NCBI RefSeq assembly: GCF_038007965.1
Contig: NZ_JBBOYD010000002.1
Location: 381,864-445,863 of the forward strand
DNA: 64,000 nt
Reading direction: 5' to 3'
Origin: Niallia sp. FSL W8-0635
GTDB taxonomy: Bacteria > Bacillota > Bacilli > Bacillales > Cytobacillaceae
A program made the position numbers and the translations under genes. The notes beneath the pieces are model-generated. The model saw only the letters and a program-made list of their open reading frames with translations, made no database searches and had not been told where the DNA came from. This document shows positions 54,514 through 62,815 of the stretch, piece after piece; position 1 is the first letter of the stretch, and each line of letters opens with the position of its first letter.

Positions 54514-54654
54514 TTAATCCTTTTTATTCTTTAATGCTAATTTAACAGCAATATAGACAACAGCACCTATGACAAGCAGATTAATTAACCATCCCAAAAG
54601 TCCAAAACCCCAAAAGTAACTGCCCATCATGCCGTTTCCGGGCAAACCCATCAT
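54514..54654 (-). CDS. Small Met/Gly-rich membrane protein (46 aa)
   Basis: AAAGGAGG precedes the first of two adjacent ATGs. The protein starts MMGLPGNGMMGSYFW and has one helix (LLGWLINLLVIGAVVYIAV), ending in a Lys-rich tail. It has no SHOCT tail but resembles the N-terminal part of the SHOCT proteins at 57214 and 58255. Confidence 0.65.
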   Translation of the reverse strand: MMGLPGNGMMGSYFWGFGLLGWLINLLVIGAVVYIAVKLALKNKKD

Positions 54655-54858
54655 TAATTTTTCCTCCTTTATATCGTGACTTCTGATACAAACAACAAAT
54701 TTTACGTATAATACTGATAATAAAAATCTGTTATGGAAAGCTAGAATCGAAACAGTTTATAAATAGATGTTCTTTTAGTATTTTTATTAAAAAAGTAAAT
54801 ATTATGTACGGCATTATACTAATTAAGTTCAAACTACTAAATGAAGGAGGGAAATTTA

Positions 54859-56322
54859 ATGAAAGCAAATTACGGCATCTTCATTGCAGGTATCATAATA
54901 GTCTTGGGAGGACTCTTTCTCTTTTTCGTACAAGGTCAGGATATGCCCGGTCAATTACCGGATCTATCAATGAATCAGCCATCTGATAATCAATCTATTG
55001 AAACAGAAGAATCCCCTCTCCCTATACCGCCATTATTAAAAGATAAAAACCCTGATCCAAATAAAGCAGAATTTCAAATAACTGCCCAAAACTCTACAAA
55101 AGAGTTTATTGCCGGAAAAGAAACAAAGACGATGGGGTATAATGGCGATTATTTAGGCCCCGTTATTCGGGTTCGTAATGGTGAAGAGGTATCTGTAAAC
55201 GTAAAAAATAATTTAGAAGGTGACATAACAACCATCCACTGGCATGGTCTTGAAGTTGATGGCGTCAAGGATGGCGGACCACACTCAGGGATTCAACCGG
55301 GAGAATCATGGTCTCCAGAATTCAAGATAGAACAGCCCGCAGCTACTTTATGGTTTCATCCCCACCCTGAGCAACAAACTGGCAGACAAGTCTATAATGG
55401 ATTAGCAGGTTTATTCTTTATTGAGGATGAAGTTTCTGATCGTTTAGATATTCCGAAAGACTATGGAGTGAATGATGTTCCACTTATCATTCAAGATAAA
55501 AGGTTTAATTCGGACGGAAGTTTTGAATACGAGTTAGGGATGCATGATGTTATGAACGGCCTACAAGGAAACACAATGCTTGTGAATGGAGCTGTTAATC
55601 CATTTTTGGAAGTACCTAGGGGTATGGTTAGACTTCGTTTATTGAATGGTTCCAATGCAAGCGTTTATGAATTAAATCTCAGCAATAACCAAACCTTCTA
55701 TCAAATTGCTAGTGATGGCGGGTTCCTTGAAAAGCCGTCAGAAATGAACAATATCGTTCTTGGCCCTGCAGAAAGAGCAGAAATCCTTGTTGATTTTTCA
55801 GATTTTAAAAAAGGAGAAACGGTTCAATTATTGAATCAAGGATCAGAGTTTATGAAGTTTGTTATAAAAAGTGAAAGTCCAAAAGAATATACCATTCCAG
55901 AAAAGTTAACTACCATTGAAAAAATAAACCCTGATAGTGCAGTAAAAACAAGACAATTTGTTTTTCAGGGAATGGGACCCAGTGTAAACATCAATGGAAA
56001 GCAAATGGATATGGATCGAATAGATGAACAAGTGAGTCTACATGATACGGAGATATGGGAAATTTCAAATGATAGTGGGATGGGGATGATGGGTGGAATG
56101 GCTCATCCTTTTCACGCTCATGGCGTACAATTTCAAATTCTAGATCGTGATGGAAATCCACCGCCTAAAAACGAAACAGGATGGAAAGACACCATTCTCG
56201 TTTATCCGGGAGAAAAAGTTAGAGCCATTGCAACCTTTAATCATTCTGGTGTATTTATGTATCATTGTCATATTCTTGAACATGAAGATGCTGGAATGAT
56301 GGGTCAATTTAAAGTTGAATGA
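54859..56322 (+). CDS. Membrane-anchored multicopper oxidase (487 aa)
   Basis: N-terminal signal-anchor helix (6-23), then cupredoxin domains with HWHGLEVDG, WFHPHPEQQTGRQ, HPFHAHGVQFQIL and HCHILEHEDAGMMG, the full set of type 1, 2 and 3 copper ligands. AAGGAGGG fixes the ATG at 54859. It is not a lipoprotein and has no Met-rich insert, in contrast with the oxidase at 30577. It is closer to CotA/CueO-like enzymes. Copper detoxification or metal oxidation is likely. Confidence 0.92.
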   Translation: MKANYGIFIAGIIIVLGGLFLFFVQGQDMPGQLPDLSMNQPSDNQSIETEESPLPIPPLLKDKNPDPNKAEFQITAQNSTKEFIAGKETKTMGYNGDYLGPVIRVRNGEEVSVNVKNNLEGDITTIHWHGLEVDGVKDGGPHSGIQPGESWSPEFKIEQPAATLWFHPHPEQQTGRQVYNGLAGLFFIEDEVSDRLDIPKDYGVNDVPLIIQDKRFNSDGSFEYELGMHDVMNGLQGNTMLVNGAVNPFLEVPRGMVRLRLLNGSNASVYELNLSNNQTFYQIASDGGFLEKPSEMNNIVLGPAERAEILVDFSDFKKGETVQLLNQGSEFMKFVIKSESPKEYTIPEKLTTIEKINPDSAVKTRQFVFQGMGPSVNINGKQMDMDRIDEQVSLHDTEIWEISNDSGMGMMGGMAHPFHAHGVQFQILDRDGNPPPKNETGWKDTILVYPGEKVRAIATFNHSGVFMYHCHILEHEDAGMMGQFKVE

Positions 56323-56506
56323 GATCATTTAGTTCATTTAATATTGATTAAACTTTTGAGGATGTTTTTCAGAGTACTTGAAGCAGAAGCAGGAATATTC
56401 AACAACCATATGACAGCATTTAAATTTATGATTTATAAAATCATTTCATATTTTTGCTTTTTAAGGAGATGATAATACCGTATTAAATGTAAGGAGGAAT
56501 TTTGAT

Positions 56507-56836
56507 ATGCAAATGACCTATGAAGAGTGTATCAAGGCATGTCTTGAATGTATGGAGGCATGTAATGGTTGTTATGATGCCTGTTTAAAAGAAGATGATG
56601 TAAAAATGATGGCGGAATGTATTCGTTATAACAGAGAGTGTGCTGTTATTTGTGCATTAGCAGCACAAGCAATGCAATCTGACAGTCCTTTAGCAAAACA
56701 AATTTGCCAATTCTGTGCTGAAATATGTGATGCTTGCGGAAAAATTTGTGAACAACATGGACATGCCGAGCATTGTAGAAAATGTGCAGAATCCTGCCGT
56801 AAATGTGCAGAAGTTTGTAGAAAAATGGCTTCTTAA
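56507..56836 (+). CDS. Csp/DUF326 copper-storage-like protein (109 aa)
   Basis: Nearly the same sequence and length as the protein at 43489 (CIKACLECMEACNGCYDAC, CRKCAESCRKCAEVCRK). AAGGAGG ribosome binding site. It is the third Csp-like gene in the window, cytosolic, and is followed by a terminator. Confidence 0.9.
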   Translation: MQMTYEECIKACLECMEACNGCYDACLKEDDVKMMAECIRYNRECAVICALAAQAMQSDSPLAKQICQFCAEICDACGKICEQHGHAEHCRKCAESCRKCAEVCRKMAS

Positions 56837-56838
56837 AT

Positions 56839-56874
56839 TAAATGTGGCAACCTTTTATTTGGTCGCCACATTTA
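56839..56874 (+). terminator. Terminator after the csp-like gene
   Basis: TTAAATGTGGC/GCCACATTTAA stem. Confidence 0.75.
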
Positions 56875-56970
56875 ATAGTATCAAGTTGGGTTTATCAAGT
56901 TAAATACTTGGAGAATTCAACCAATAATCAATGAATCTCCATCAATCCTTACTCTATTGTACTTTGTATA

Positions 56971-57201
56971 TTATAAATTCTTTACAATTTGTTCATATTC
57001 TCCTTTGTCAATTTCTCCCCGGACATAACGGAGCTTTAAAACCTCTAAAGGATTATTGTAGCCTTTGTTATTTTGTTTTTCTTTTTTAAAGACAATTAGG
57101 AAGTCAAGAACAAGGTTTTTGGCTATTTTTATTAATTTGAATAGATCACCTGTCTTCACAAGATAATAAAAGATTATAATGGATAAGGTTGCGTTTAACA
57201 C
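56971..57201 (-). CDS. Small SHOCT-domain membrane protein (76 aa)
   Basis: N-terminal hydrophobic stretch, basic middle (FKKEKQNNKG), and a C-terminal SHOCT motif LEVLKLRYVRGEIDKGEYEQI. First of four such proteins; SHOCT is a short oligomerisation-type domain. Confidence 0.75.
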   Translation of the reverse strand: MLNATLSIIIFYYLVKTGDLFKLIKIAKNLVLDFLIVFKKEKQNNKGYNNPLEVLKLRYVRGEIDKGEYEQIVKNL

Positions 57202-57213
57202 TCATTTCACCTC

Positions 57214-57528
57214 TTACTTTTTAATCGTTTGTAGAATGGATTGAAATTCATCATGTGAAATCTCACCACGGGCATAGCGTAACTTTGCAACCTCTTCTGC
57301 CTCAATGACTGTAGTATTATTCATTTTAATTGATGAAACTCTAGTTTGTTGTTTTTGATTTCTGAGTAGTAAAAATAGAACCACCCCGATCAGAATAAAC
57401 ATTAAAATAGTCATAAAAGACCCATTAAACATCATGTCAAACGAGTTAAACCCTGATGGCATTCCATTATAACCGTAAAATCCTCCATTACTACCTCCAA
57501 AGGATCCCATATGTCCCCCATTCATCAT
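57214..57528 (-). CDS. SHOCT-domain membrane protein with Gly/Met-rich start (104 aa)
   Basis: Starts MMNGGHMGSFGGSNGGFYGYNG, then one helix (MTILMFILIGVVLFLLL) and the SHOCT motif EVAKLRYARGEISHDEFQSI. The Met, His and Gly-rich extracytoplasmic start could bind copper. Confidence 0.78.
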   Translation of the reverse strand: MMNGGHMGSFGGSNGGFYGYNGMPSGFNSFDMMFNGSFMTILMFILIGVVLFLLLRNQKQQTRVSSIKMNNTTVIEAEEVAKLRYARGEISHDEFQSILQTIKK

Positions 57529-57568
57529 TTTAGTTTCTCCTTTCCTGTGTGTATTTAGTTGATTTATC

Positions 57569-57757
57569 TTATAACAATTCTTTTAGTTTATTGTATTCTT
57601 CCGTTGAGATTTGACCGGATGCATATCTATAATCAATAACCTCTTTTAGTTCGTTTGAGCTGTTCGTTTCTTTCGGTTGAATTTGATTAAATAATTTCTG
57701 TAGTTCTCCCGTTTTATACAGATAAAAACCAACAGCCAAAAGTAGGAATAAAAACAT
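57569..57757 (-). CDS. Short SHOCT-domain membrane protein (62 aa)
   Basis: Helix at the N terminus (MFLFLLLAVGFYLY), short linker, SHOCT motif VIDYRYASGQISTEEYNKL. Third of the series. Confidence 0.7.
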   Translation of the reverse strand: MFLFLLLAVGFYLYKTGELQKLFNQIQPKETNSSNELKEVIDYRYASGQISTEEYNKLKELL

Positions 57758-57791
57758 ATCTTAGTTTCCTCCAATATTCATATTTTTGGGG

Positions 57792-57815
57792 AAGCAGGTC
57801 ATTATCGACCTGCTT
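57792..57815 (-). terminator. Terminator after the Met-rich secreted protein gene
   Basis: AAGCAGGTC/GACCTGCTT perfect stem. Confidence 0.7.
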
Positions 57816-57825
57816 GAAATGAAAA

Positions 57826-58206
57826 TTATAAATTTCCCATTTCTCTAAAGTTGCTGCTTTGAGAAGAACCACCCGTTCCGTGCATTCCCTTGTACATTTC
57901 TTCGAGTTGTTGATTATTTAAATTAGGATGCATTTCACTCATATATGGTTTCATTTGACCAAAGTTCATATTTCCTTCTTCCATGAACTTTTGCATCTCG
58001 TCAACATTCATATTTCCTTCTTCCATGTATTTTTGCATACTTCCAACATCGCCTGATTCCATCAATTCAACCATTTGATCATAATTACCACTTTGTTCTT
58101 GAATCACTGTATTTTGATTTGGAGTATCTTTATCTGAAAATAAGGCTAAACCTGTTCCTCCAGTAAAAGCTAATGATGCTGCTAGAATTCCATTAATAAT
58201 ATTCAT
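57826..58206 (-). CDS. Secreted protein with repeated Met/Glu-rich units (126 aa)
   Basis: Signal-like N terminus (1-22), then repeats of the form MEEGNMN..EMQKFMEEGNMNFGQMK (about 60-90). Met-rich tandem motifs suggest Cu(I) binding. It resembles the repeat logic of the broken protein at 12334. GGAGA lies before the ATG. Family not recognised. Confidence 0.7.
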   Translation of the reverse strand: MNIINGILAASLAFTGGTGLALFSDKDTPNQNTVIQEQSGNYDQMVELMESGDVGSMQKYMEEGNMNVDEMQKFMEEGNMNFGQMKPYMSEMHPNLNNQQLEEMYKGMHGTGGSSQSSNFREMGNL

Positions 58207-58254
58207 ATCTATTCAATCTCCTTTTAATAGTTATATTTTTTAAAATAGTTATTC

Positions 58255-58497
58255 TTATAAAATATTTTTCTTGATTTGCTCAAATTCTTCAAAAGAAATT
58301 TCACCTTGAGCAAGTCTAGACTTAGCAATTTCTAGTGCGTTTGAACTTGTTACTTGCTGGTTTCCATCTTGTGTACCTATTTTTTGATTGTTTATTCCCA
58401 AATAGAAAAGGTAACCAATTAGCAAAACGACTAAAATCATCATAATCGATCCACCTCCCATTCCGAACATTCCAAAACCATGACCTAATCCCATCAT
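58255..58497 (-). CDS. SHOCT-domain membrane protein with Gly/Met-rich start (80 aa)
   Basis: MMGLGHGFGMFGMGGGS start, one helix (IMMILVVLLIGYLFYLG) and C-terminal SHOCT motif EIAKSRLAQGEISFEEFEQI. First of the SHOCT operon by transcription order, with GGAGAGATAAAAC upstream. Confidence 0.78.
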   Translation of the reverse strand: MMGLGHGFGMFGMGGGSIMMILVVLLIGYLFYLGINNQKIGTQDGNQQVTSSNALEIAKSRLAQGEISFEEFEQIKKNIL

Positions 58498-58768
58498 TGT
58501 TTTATCTCTCCTTTCCTATTTTTATCTTACAGCTCAAGAATGTAGAATTTATGAGGAATTTATGTGAAAGTTATGGAGAAAGTTTTCTCATAATTAATAG
58601 GTTGTTAACCGGAACACTGAACATCTATCGCCTCCTAATTTTTTCTTGTAAAGTTTCATGTTGCTTTCTTTACTTGCTCTTATCATAATCAACACTTGTA
58701 AAGAACTTATGAGTAAGGTATGAAGAACTTATGTGGATGAAAGTTAACTTTTTTTCCTAATCAAAAAA

Positions 58769-58794
58769 GGATTAAGTCAAGTGACTTAATCCCT
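58769..58794 (-). terminator. Terminator after the histidine kinase gene
   Basis: GATTAAGTCA/TGACTTAATC stem with T run on the minus strand, overlapping the stop codon region. Confidence 0.75.
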
Positions 58795-60161
58795 TACTGC
58801 TTTGGAATCTTTACCTCTACAGTTGTTCCCACATTTAATTGACTATCGATCTTTATTTCGCCATGATGGGCTTCTACAAGTGCCTTTACGATAGATAACC
58901 CAATCCCAATGCCCCCTGTTTTCCGATCACGTGATTTATCACCCCGATAAAATCTTTCAAATAAGAACGGGAGATCATCCTCACTAATTCCAACTCCTTC
59001 ATCTTTAATAATAAAACTAATTTGATCATTTTTTTCCTCTATATAAATCGATACTTGTTTTCCTTTCGATGTATATTGAAGGGCATTATTGACTATATTA
59101 GTTAAAATTTGAATGATTTTATCACGATCACCTAAGAACCAATGCTGCTTATCGGGGTGTTGAATCCTTAATTCAACACCTTTTTTCATAAACAATGGAC
59201 TGAATTGGTCGTTTATAAAAGATAATAGTCTTCCAGTTTCTAACTTTGTTTTATCCAATCTAATCTGAGGATTTTCTGCGGCCATTAATTTTTCTAACTC
59301 ATTAACTAGGCGAACTAGCCGCATTAGTTCCTCATGACATTGATCTAATCTTTTCGAATTTGGTTCCCAAATACCATCTTGAAAAGCTTCAATATGACTT
59401 CTTAATGTTGCAAGTGGCGTTCTAAGTTCATGAGCAAAGTTAGATGTAAATTGTTTTCGAAGCGATTCCTGTTTTGCTAAAGATTCTGCAAGCTGATTAA
59501 AGGACTCCCCTAAAGGCTTCATTTCTTCTGTCAATTCATCAATAGGTACTCTAGTTCGCCATTGATGATTACGTAACTCAATAATCGCATTGATCAGTTT
59601 TTTAAACCCGGTTGTTAGTCGTTTAGAAAATAATAAACTAAATAAGAACGATAATATGACTGTAACCAATACCGCAAGGTAAATGTTTCTTTTAATAGAC
59701 TTCAAAAAGTCAGAATCCTTACCTATTAATTCTTCAGGATAAAATACCGTCAATTTGCCGACTAATTTATTATTGATTTTTAATTGATAGGAAGTTGATT
59801 GATAATCATTAGGATCTAGTGAGGTATGATTACCTTCCATCATTCCCATCATGGAACGTACTGAGGTTGTATCAATCAGTAAGTTCCCATTAGTATCATA
59901 AAGTCTATAGAATAAATTTTCAGTCATTGCTTGTTCATGCATCTTAAAACTCAAATTTTGATTAATTAATTCTCCTGTCTCATTAAATTGTTGCAGTGCA
60001 TCCTTTTTTATTGATTCGATACTTTCATCTCTATTTTTTTTGAGATAATCGGTAAATTGATTTTCAACCCCAAAAAAGATGGTAAAACTTGTAATGAAAA
60101 TGCCACTCAAAGAAACAATCAAAAGATAGATTAAAATCCTTGACCTAAGTGTTAGATTCAT
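58794..60161 (-). CDS. Sensor histidine kinase of the copper transposon (455 aa)
   Basis: Two membrane helices (about 9-28 and 168-188) around an extracytoplasmic sensor domain, then HAMP, HisKA (His244, FAHELRTPL) and HATPase (NNALQYTSKG, DEGVGIS, GGIGIGLSI). The sensor region has SVRSMMGMMEGNH, a Met-rich patch that could detect Cu(I) or Ag(I). ATG at 60161 with GGGGGAG, overlapping the response regulator gene by 17 bp. Confidence 0.9.
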   Translation of the reverse strand: MNLTLRSRILIYLLIVSLSGIFITSFTIFFGVENQFTDYLKKNRDESIESIKKDALQQFNETGELINQNLSFKMHEQAMTENLFYRLYDTNGNLLIDTTSVRSMMGMMEGNHTSLDPNDYQSTSYQLKINNKLVGKLTVFYPEELIGKDSDFLKSIKRNIYLAVLVTVILSFLFSLLFSKRLTTGFKKLINAIIELRNHQWRTRVPIDELTEEMKPLGESFNQLAESLAKQESLRKQFTSNFAHELRTPLATLRSHIEAFQDGIWEPNSKRLDQCHEELMRLVRLVNELEKLMAAENPQIRLDKTKLETGRLLSFINDQFSPLFMKKGVELRIQHPDKQHWFLGDRDKIIQILTNIVNNALQYTSKGKQVSIYIEEKNDQISFIIKDEGVGISEDDLPFLFERFYRGDKSRDRKTGGIGIGLSIVKALVEAHHGEIKIDSQLNVGTTVEVKIPKQ

Positions 60162-60852
60162 CTTTTTCTCCCCCAAACTTATAGCCCATTCCGAACACAG
60201 TAATGATAAATTCAGGGTGACGAGAATCGGTTTCAATTTTTTTTCGCAAATTTTTTATATGTGTATCAATACTTCTTTCGTATCCTTCAAAATAGACACC
60301 ATCTTCTTGAATTTTTTCTAATAAATCAGCCCTACTATAGACTCTTCCCGGATATCTTGCCATCGTAATTAATAGCTTAAATTCATTTGGGGTTAGCGCG
60401 AGTATGTCACCATTAAACTTTACTTCCTTTTTCACATGATCAATCATAAGTTTATGGTTATTAAAACTGATTTGATTTACATTCTCCATCTTTTGTGTTC
60501 TTCTTAATAAGGCTTTTACTCTTACAACCACTTCTCTTGGACTAAATGGTTTTGTCACATAGTCATCAGCACCAATGACAATTCCATTAATCAAATCAGC
60601 CTCAGCTGACTTTGCGGTAAGCATAATAATGGGGATATCACTTTCTTTTCTCACTAACCTACACACCTCTTCACCTGAAATATCAGGTAACATCAAATCT
60701 AACACAATAAGGTCAGGACTCTCATCCTTCACTTTTTTTAAAGCTTCGATTCCATTGGTAGCAAAAGAAATTCCCCAACTTTCCTTTTCAAAATAAGCTT
60801 CTAACACTTCAAGAAATACCTTTTCATCATCTACTACTAGAATTTTTGTCAT
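60145..60852 (-). CDS. OmpR-family response regulator of the copper transposon (235 aa)
   Basis: Receiver with Asp8, Asp9, Asp52 and Lys101, and a winged-helix domain ending FIITVFGMGYKFG. The start at 60852 is chosen for AGAGGTG. It probably controls the cargo genes of the transposon. Confidence 0.92.
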   Translation of the reverse strand: MTKILVVDDEKVFLEVLEAYFEKESWGISFATNGIEALKKVKDESPDLIVLDLMLPDISGEEVCRLVRKESDIPIIMLTAKSAEADLINGIVIGADDYVTKPFSPREVVVRVKALLRRTQKMENVNQISFNNHKLMIDHVKKEVKFNGDILALTPNEFKLLITMARYPGRVYSRADLLEKIQEDGVYFEGYERSIDTHIKNLRKKIETDSRHPEFIITVFGMGYKFGGEKDESNT

Positions 60853-61504
60853 AAAATAATCACCTCTTATTAGCATATTATCATCTTATTTACGAAAAAA
60901 AATAATCTCCATAATTTCCACACAACTTCATCTTGGAAACTACATATTGGGTATGTAAAAAGAAATTTAATTAACCAAAGAAAGAAAAGGAATTAGAGGA
61001 AGAAACGAATAAATTTTTATTCGTTTCTGGCTAGGGGTGCGGACATACCATGAAGGATAATAACTCTTTAATGGAGATATAGTACCATTTTTTATTATGA
61101 GAAATTAGGAATTGGCAAGAGCTGAAAAAGAAAGGAACCAAATTTGAGAGATTCATGACGATATGAAAAAGAATTTAGTACCATTTATACAAAAAGAATG
61201 ACAGAAAACCATCTCCACAAATCACAGTGGAAAATCTAGAAACATAGTAAATTCTTATCAGCTTTCGATTCACATACTTAGAGTGTATAGAGATTTGCAT
61301 TATTTAGAAACCTACCTAGAAAACCATCATTTAATTCTTTAATCGGGGTTATATTTTCTTTAGACACTTTTTTATTGTCATAATTTCTAAATGGTTTCAG
61401 TACGAGGTTAAAAAAGTTGTTAAAATTTGATGTAAAATACTTCATTGCAAAAAGTATAACAATAAAGTTGTTTTAATCTAAGGGTTATTCAAGAATTACT
61501 CCTG

Positions 61505-61606
61505 TTAATTGAATTTTTTCTTTCTGACTTTTACCAAGCTCCATAATAACACCCAAGTAATCCCAATAAAAAATATTTCTATTATATAAGATTCAAAGTC
61601 ATTCAT
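61505..61606 (-). CDS. Possible 33-aa single-helix membrane protein
   Basis: ATG to stop encodes a chain with one helix (IFFIGITWVLLWSLV) and a basic tail (KVRKKKFN). No good ribosome binding site is close, so it may be chance. Confidence 0.25.
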   Translation of the reverse strand: MNDFESYIIEIFFIGITWVLLWSLVKVRKKKFN

Positions 61607-61688
61607 ATTGGTATTTCAAACATTTCCAAACAGGTTCTTCCTCCATTAAATGGCCCTTTTCTGGAATAAGCATATAAAAGAAAACTTA

Positions 61689-61819
61689 TTATCAAAAACG
61701 AATGTATTTGATAAACTTAAATTCCTAAACTTTTTGGTCACAATAACCTTATTCACTCGTTATCAAAACTATTATCAAAAACAAATTAACAATAACACCC
61801 TTTAATGATAAGATTATCA
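61689..61819. repeat. Clustered TTATCA/TGATAA motifs, probable res region
   Basis: Six TTATCA or TGATAA units (61689, 61709, 61760, 61772, 61806, 61814) lie within 131 bp just upstream of the resolvase gene, some as inverted pairs. This matches a resolvase binding region that would also control the gene. Confidence 0.5.
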
Positions 61820-61837
61820 CTAACAAAAGGGGGGACC

Positions 61838-62692
61838 ATGATGCAATACACTTATGGATATGCAAGGGTTAGTACCAAGCAACAAGACTTGATTCGACAA
61901 CTGGATTTGTTAAGCGAATACAACTGTACCGAAATATTAACAGAAAAAATGTCGGGTACAAAAACGAACAGACCGGAACTTATTCGATTAAAGGATAAAG
62001 TTAGACCCGGAGATTCAATCGTTGTAGAGAGTTTTTCAAGATTAGGTCGAAGTACAAAAGATTTGATAGAGTTAGTTGAGTACTTTGAAAATAAAGATGT
62101 TAAATTGATTAGCATAAAAGAGAATTTTGATACGAATACACCACAAGGTAAACTTATGCTTACTGTATTTCAAGCATTCAGCCAATTCGAAAGAGACCTA
62201 ATTGCTCAACGAACAAAAGAGGGGTTAGAGAGTGCAAGATCCAGAGGAAGAAATGGTGGCCGTCCAAAAGTGAAAGAAAAACAGATAAATAAAGCTCTAA
62301 ATTTATATCACTCTAAGGAATACAGTATTAGCGAGATTGTAGAAATGACCGGAATAAGTCAAGCAACATTGTATCGTTACATACGAACAACACGGCAAGG
62401 CAAAGATCTAGAAAACACTGCAAAAATAAGAATGGGGCTGCGAATAGAAAATAACAATAAATTTGTACGTGGCAAAGGGAAGGTTAGAGAAAGTATCGAA
62501 CAGTTCCTAAAGGATAATTACAAAATGGAGATCATAGCTAACGAGTATATAATCTATGTCCCTTACACAACTATCGATGCGTTAGAAAAGACAGTGTATG
62601 ATATTCTGGGTGAATTGGATAGTGAGGCTGATATGAAGAATTGTTTTATTGAAGCAGCCGTTTATTGCGATGAATTAGGACTCACATGGTAA
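61838..62692 (+). CDS. tnpR: Serine resolvase with extra C-terminal domain (284 aa)
   Basis: Residues 1-185 form a standard resolvase: catalytic Ser12 (YARVSTKQQ), EKMSGTKTNRPEL, SRLGRSTKD, and helix-turn-helix SISEIVEMTGISQATLYRYI. About 95 further residues follow (NNKFVRGKGKVRES, YIIYVPYTTIDALEKTVYDIL, MKNCFIEAAVYCDEL), not part of normal TnpR. GGGGGG precedes the ATG pair. Confidence 0.88.
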   Translation: MMQYTYGYARVSTKQQDLIRQLDLLSEYNCTEILTEKMSGTKTNRPELIRLKDKVRPGDSIVVESFSRLGRSTKDLIELVEYFENKDVKLISIKENFDTNTPQGKLMLTVFQAFSQFERDLIAQRTKEGLESARSRGRNGGRPKVKEKQINKALNLYHSKEYSISEIVEMTGISQATLYRYIRTTRQGKDLENTAKIRMGLRIENNNKFVRGKGKVRESIEQFLKDNYKMEIIANEYIIYVPYTTIDALEKTVYDILGELDSEADMKNCFIEAAVYCDELGLTW

Positions 62693-62759
62693 TTTCAATG
62701 GGTTTATTTTTGGTTTTCCTATTTCCATTTCTTTTCTATTACCTTATTAAACAATTAAA

Positions 62760-62815
62760 TTACTTTTATTGGAAGAAATCCTGCGGACTAGAGCAGCTAC
62801 CCTGTCACTAGGCCT
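62760..62815 (-). repeat. Right terminal inverted repeat of the 13.2-kb transposon
   Basis: Complement of 49632-49687 with one difference. Its outer CCT overlaps the first bases of the interrupted tnpA (CCTTTTAGG), so the exact edge is ambiguous by about 2 bp. Confidence 0.8.

Larger units (their letters stand above)
60853..61837. other. Long intergenic region between the regulator and resolvase genes
   Basis: About 980 bp without a convincing long gene. It holds a hairpin GAAACGAATAAA/TTTATTCGTTTC (61002-61027) and a run of TTATCA/TGATAA motifs near 61689-61819. A possible 33-aa membrane ORF at 61505-61606 is listed separately. Confidence 0.5.
49632..62815 (+). mobile_element. 13.2-kb Tn3-family transposon with copper-related cargo
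   Basis: The limits are 56-bp inverted repeats (49632-49687 and 62760-62815; 55 of 56 positions identical). The transposase gene starts 92 bp inside the left repeat and the resolvase ends 67 bp inside the right one. Cargo between them: copper-storage-like proteins, DUF302, multicopper oxidase, SHOCT proteins, two-component system. The flanks differ (a HEPN-like gene on the left, tnpA of another transposon on the right) and I see no target duplication. Confidence 0.85.

Noticed and set aside
58497..58688. 63-aa plus-strand ORF upstream of the SHOCT operon
   Set aside because: No ribosome binding site; it overlaps the promoter region of the SHOCT genes.
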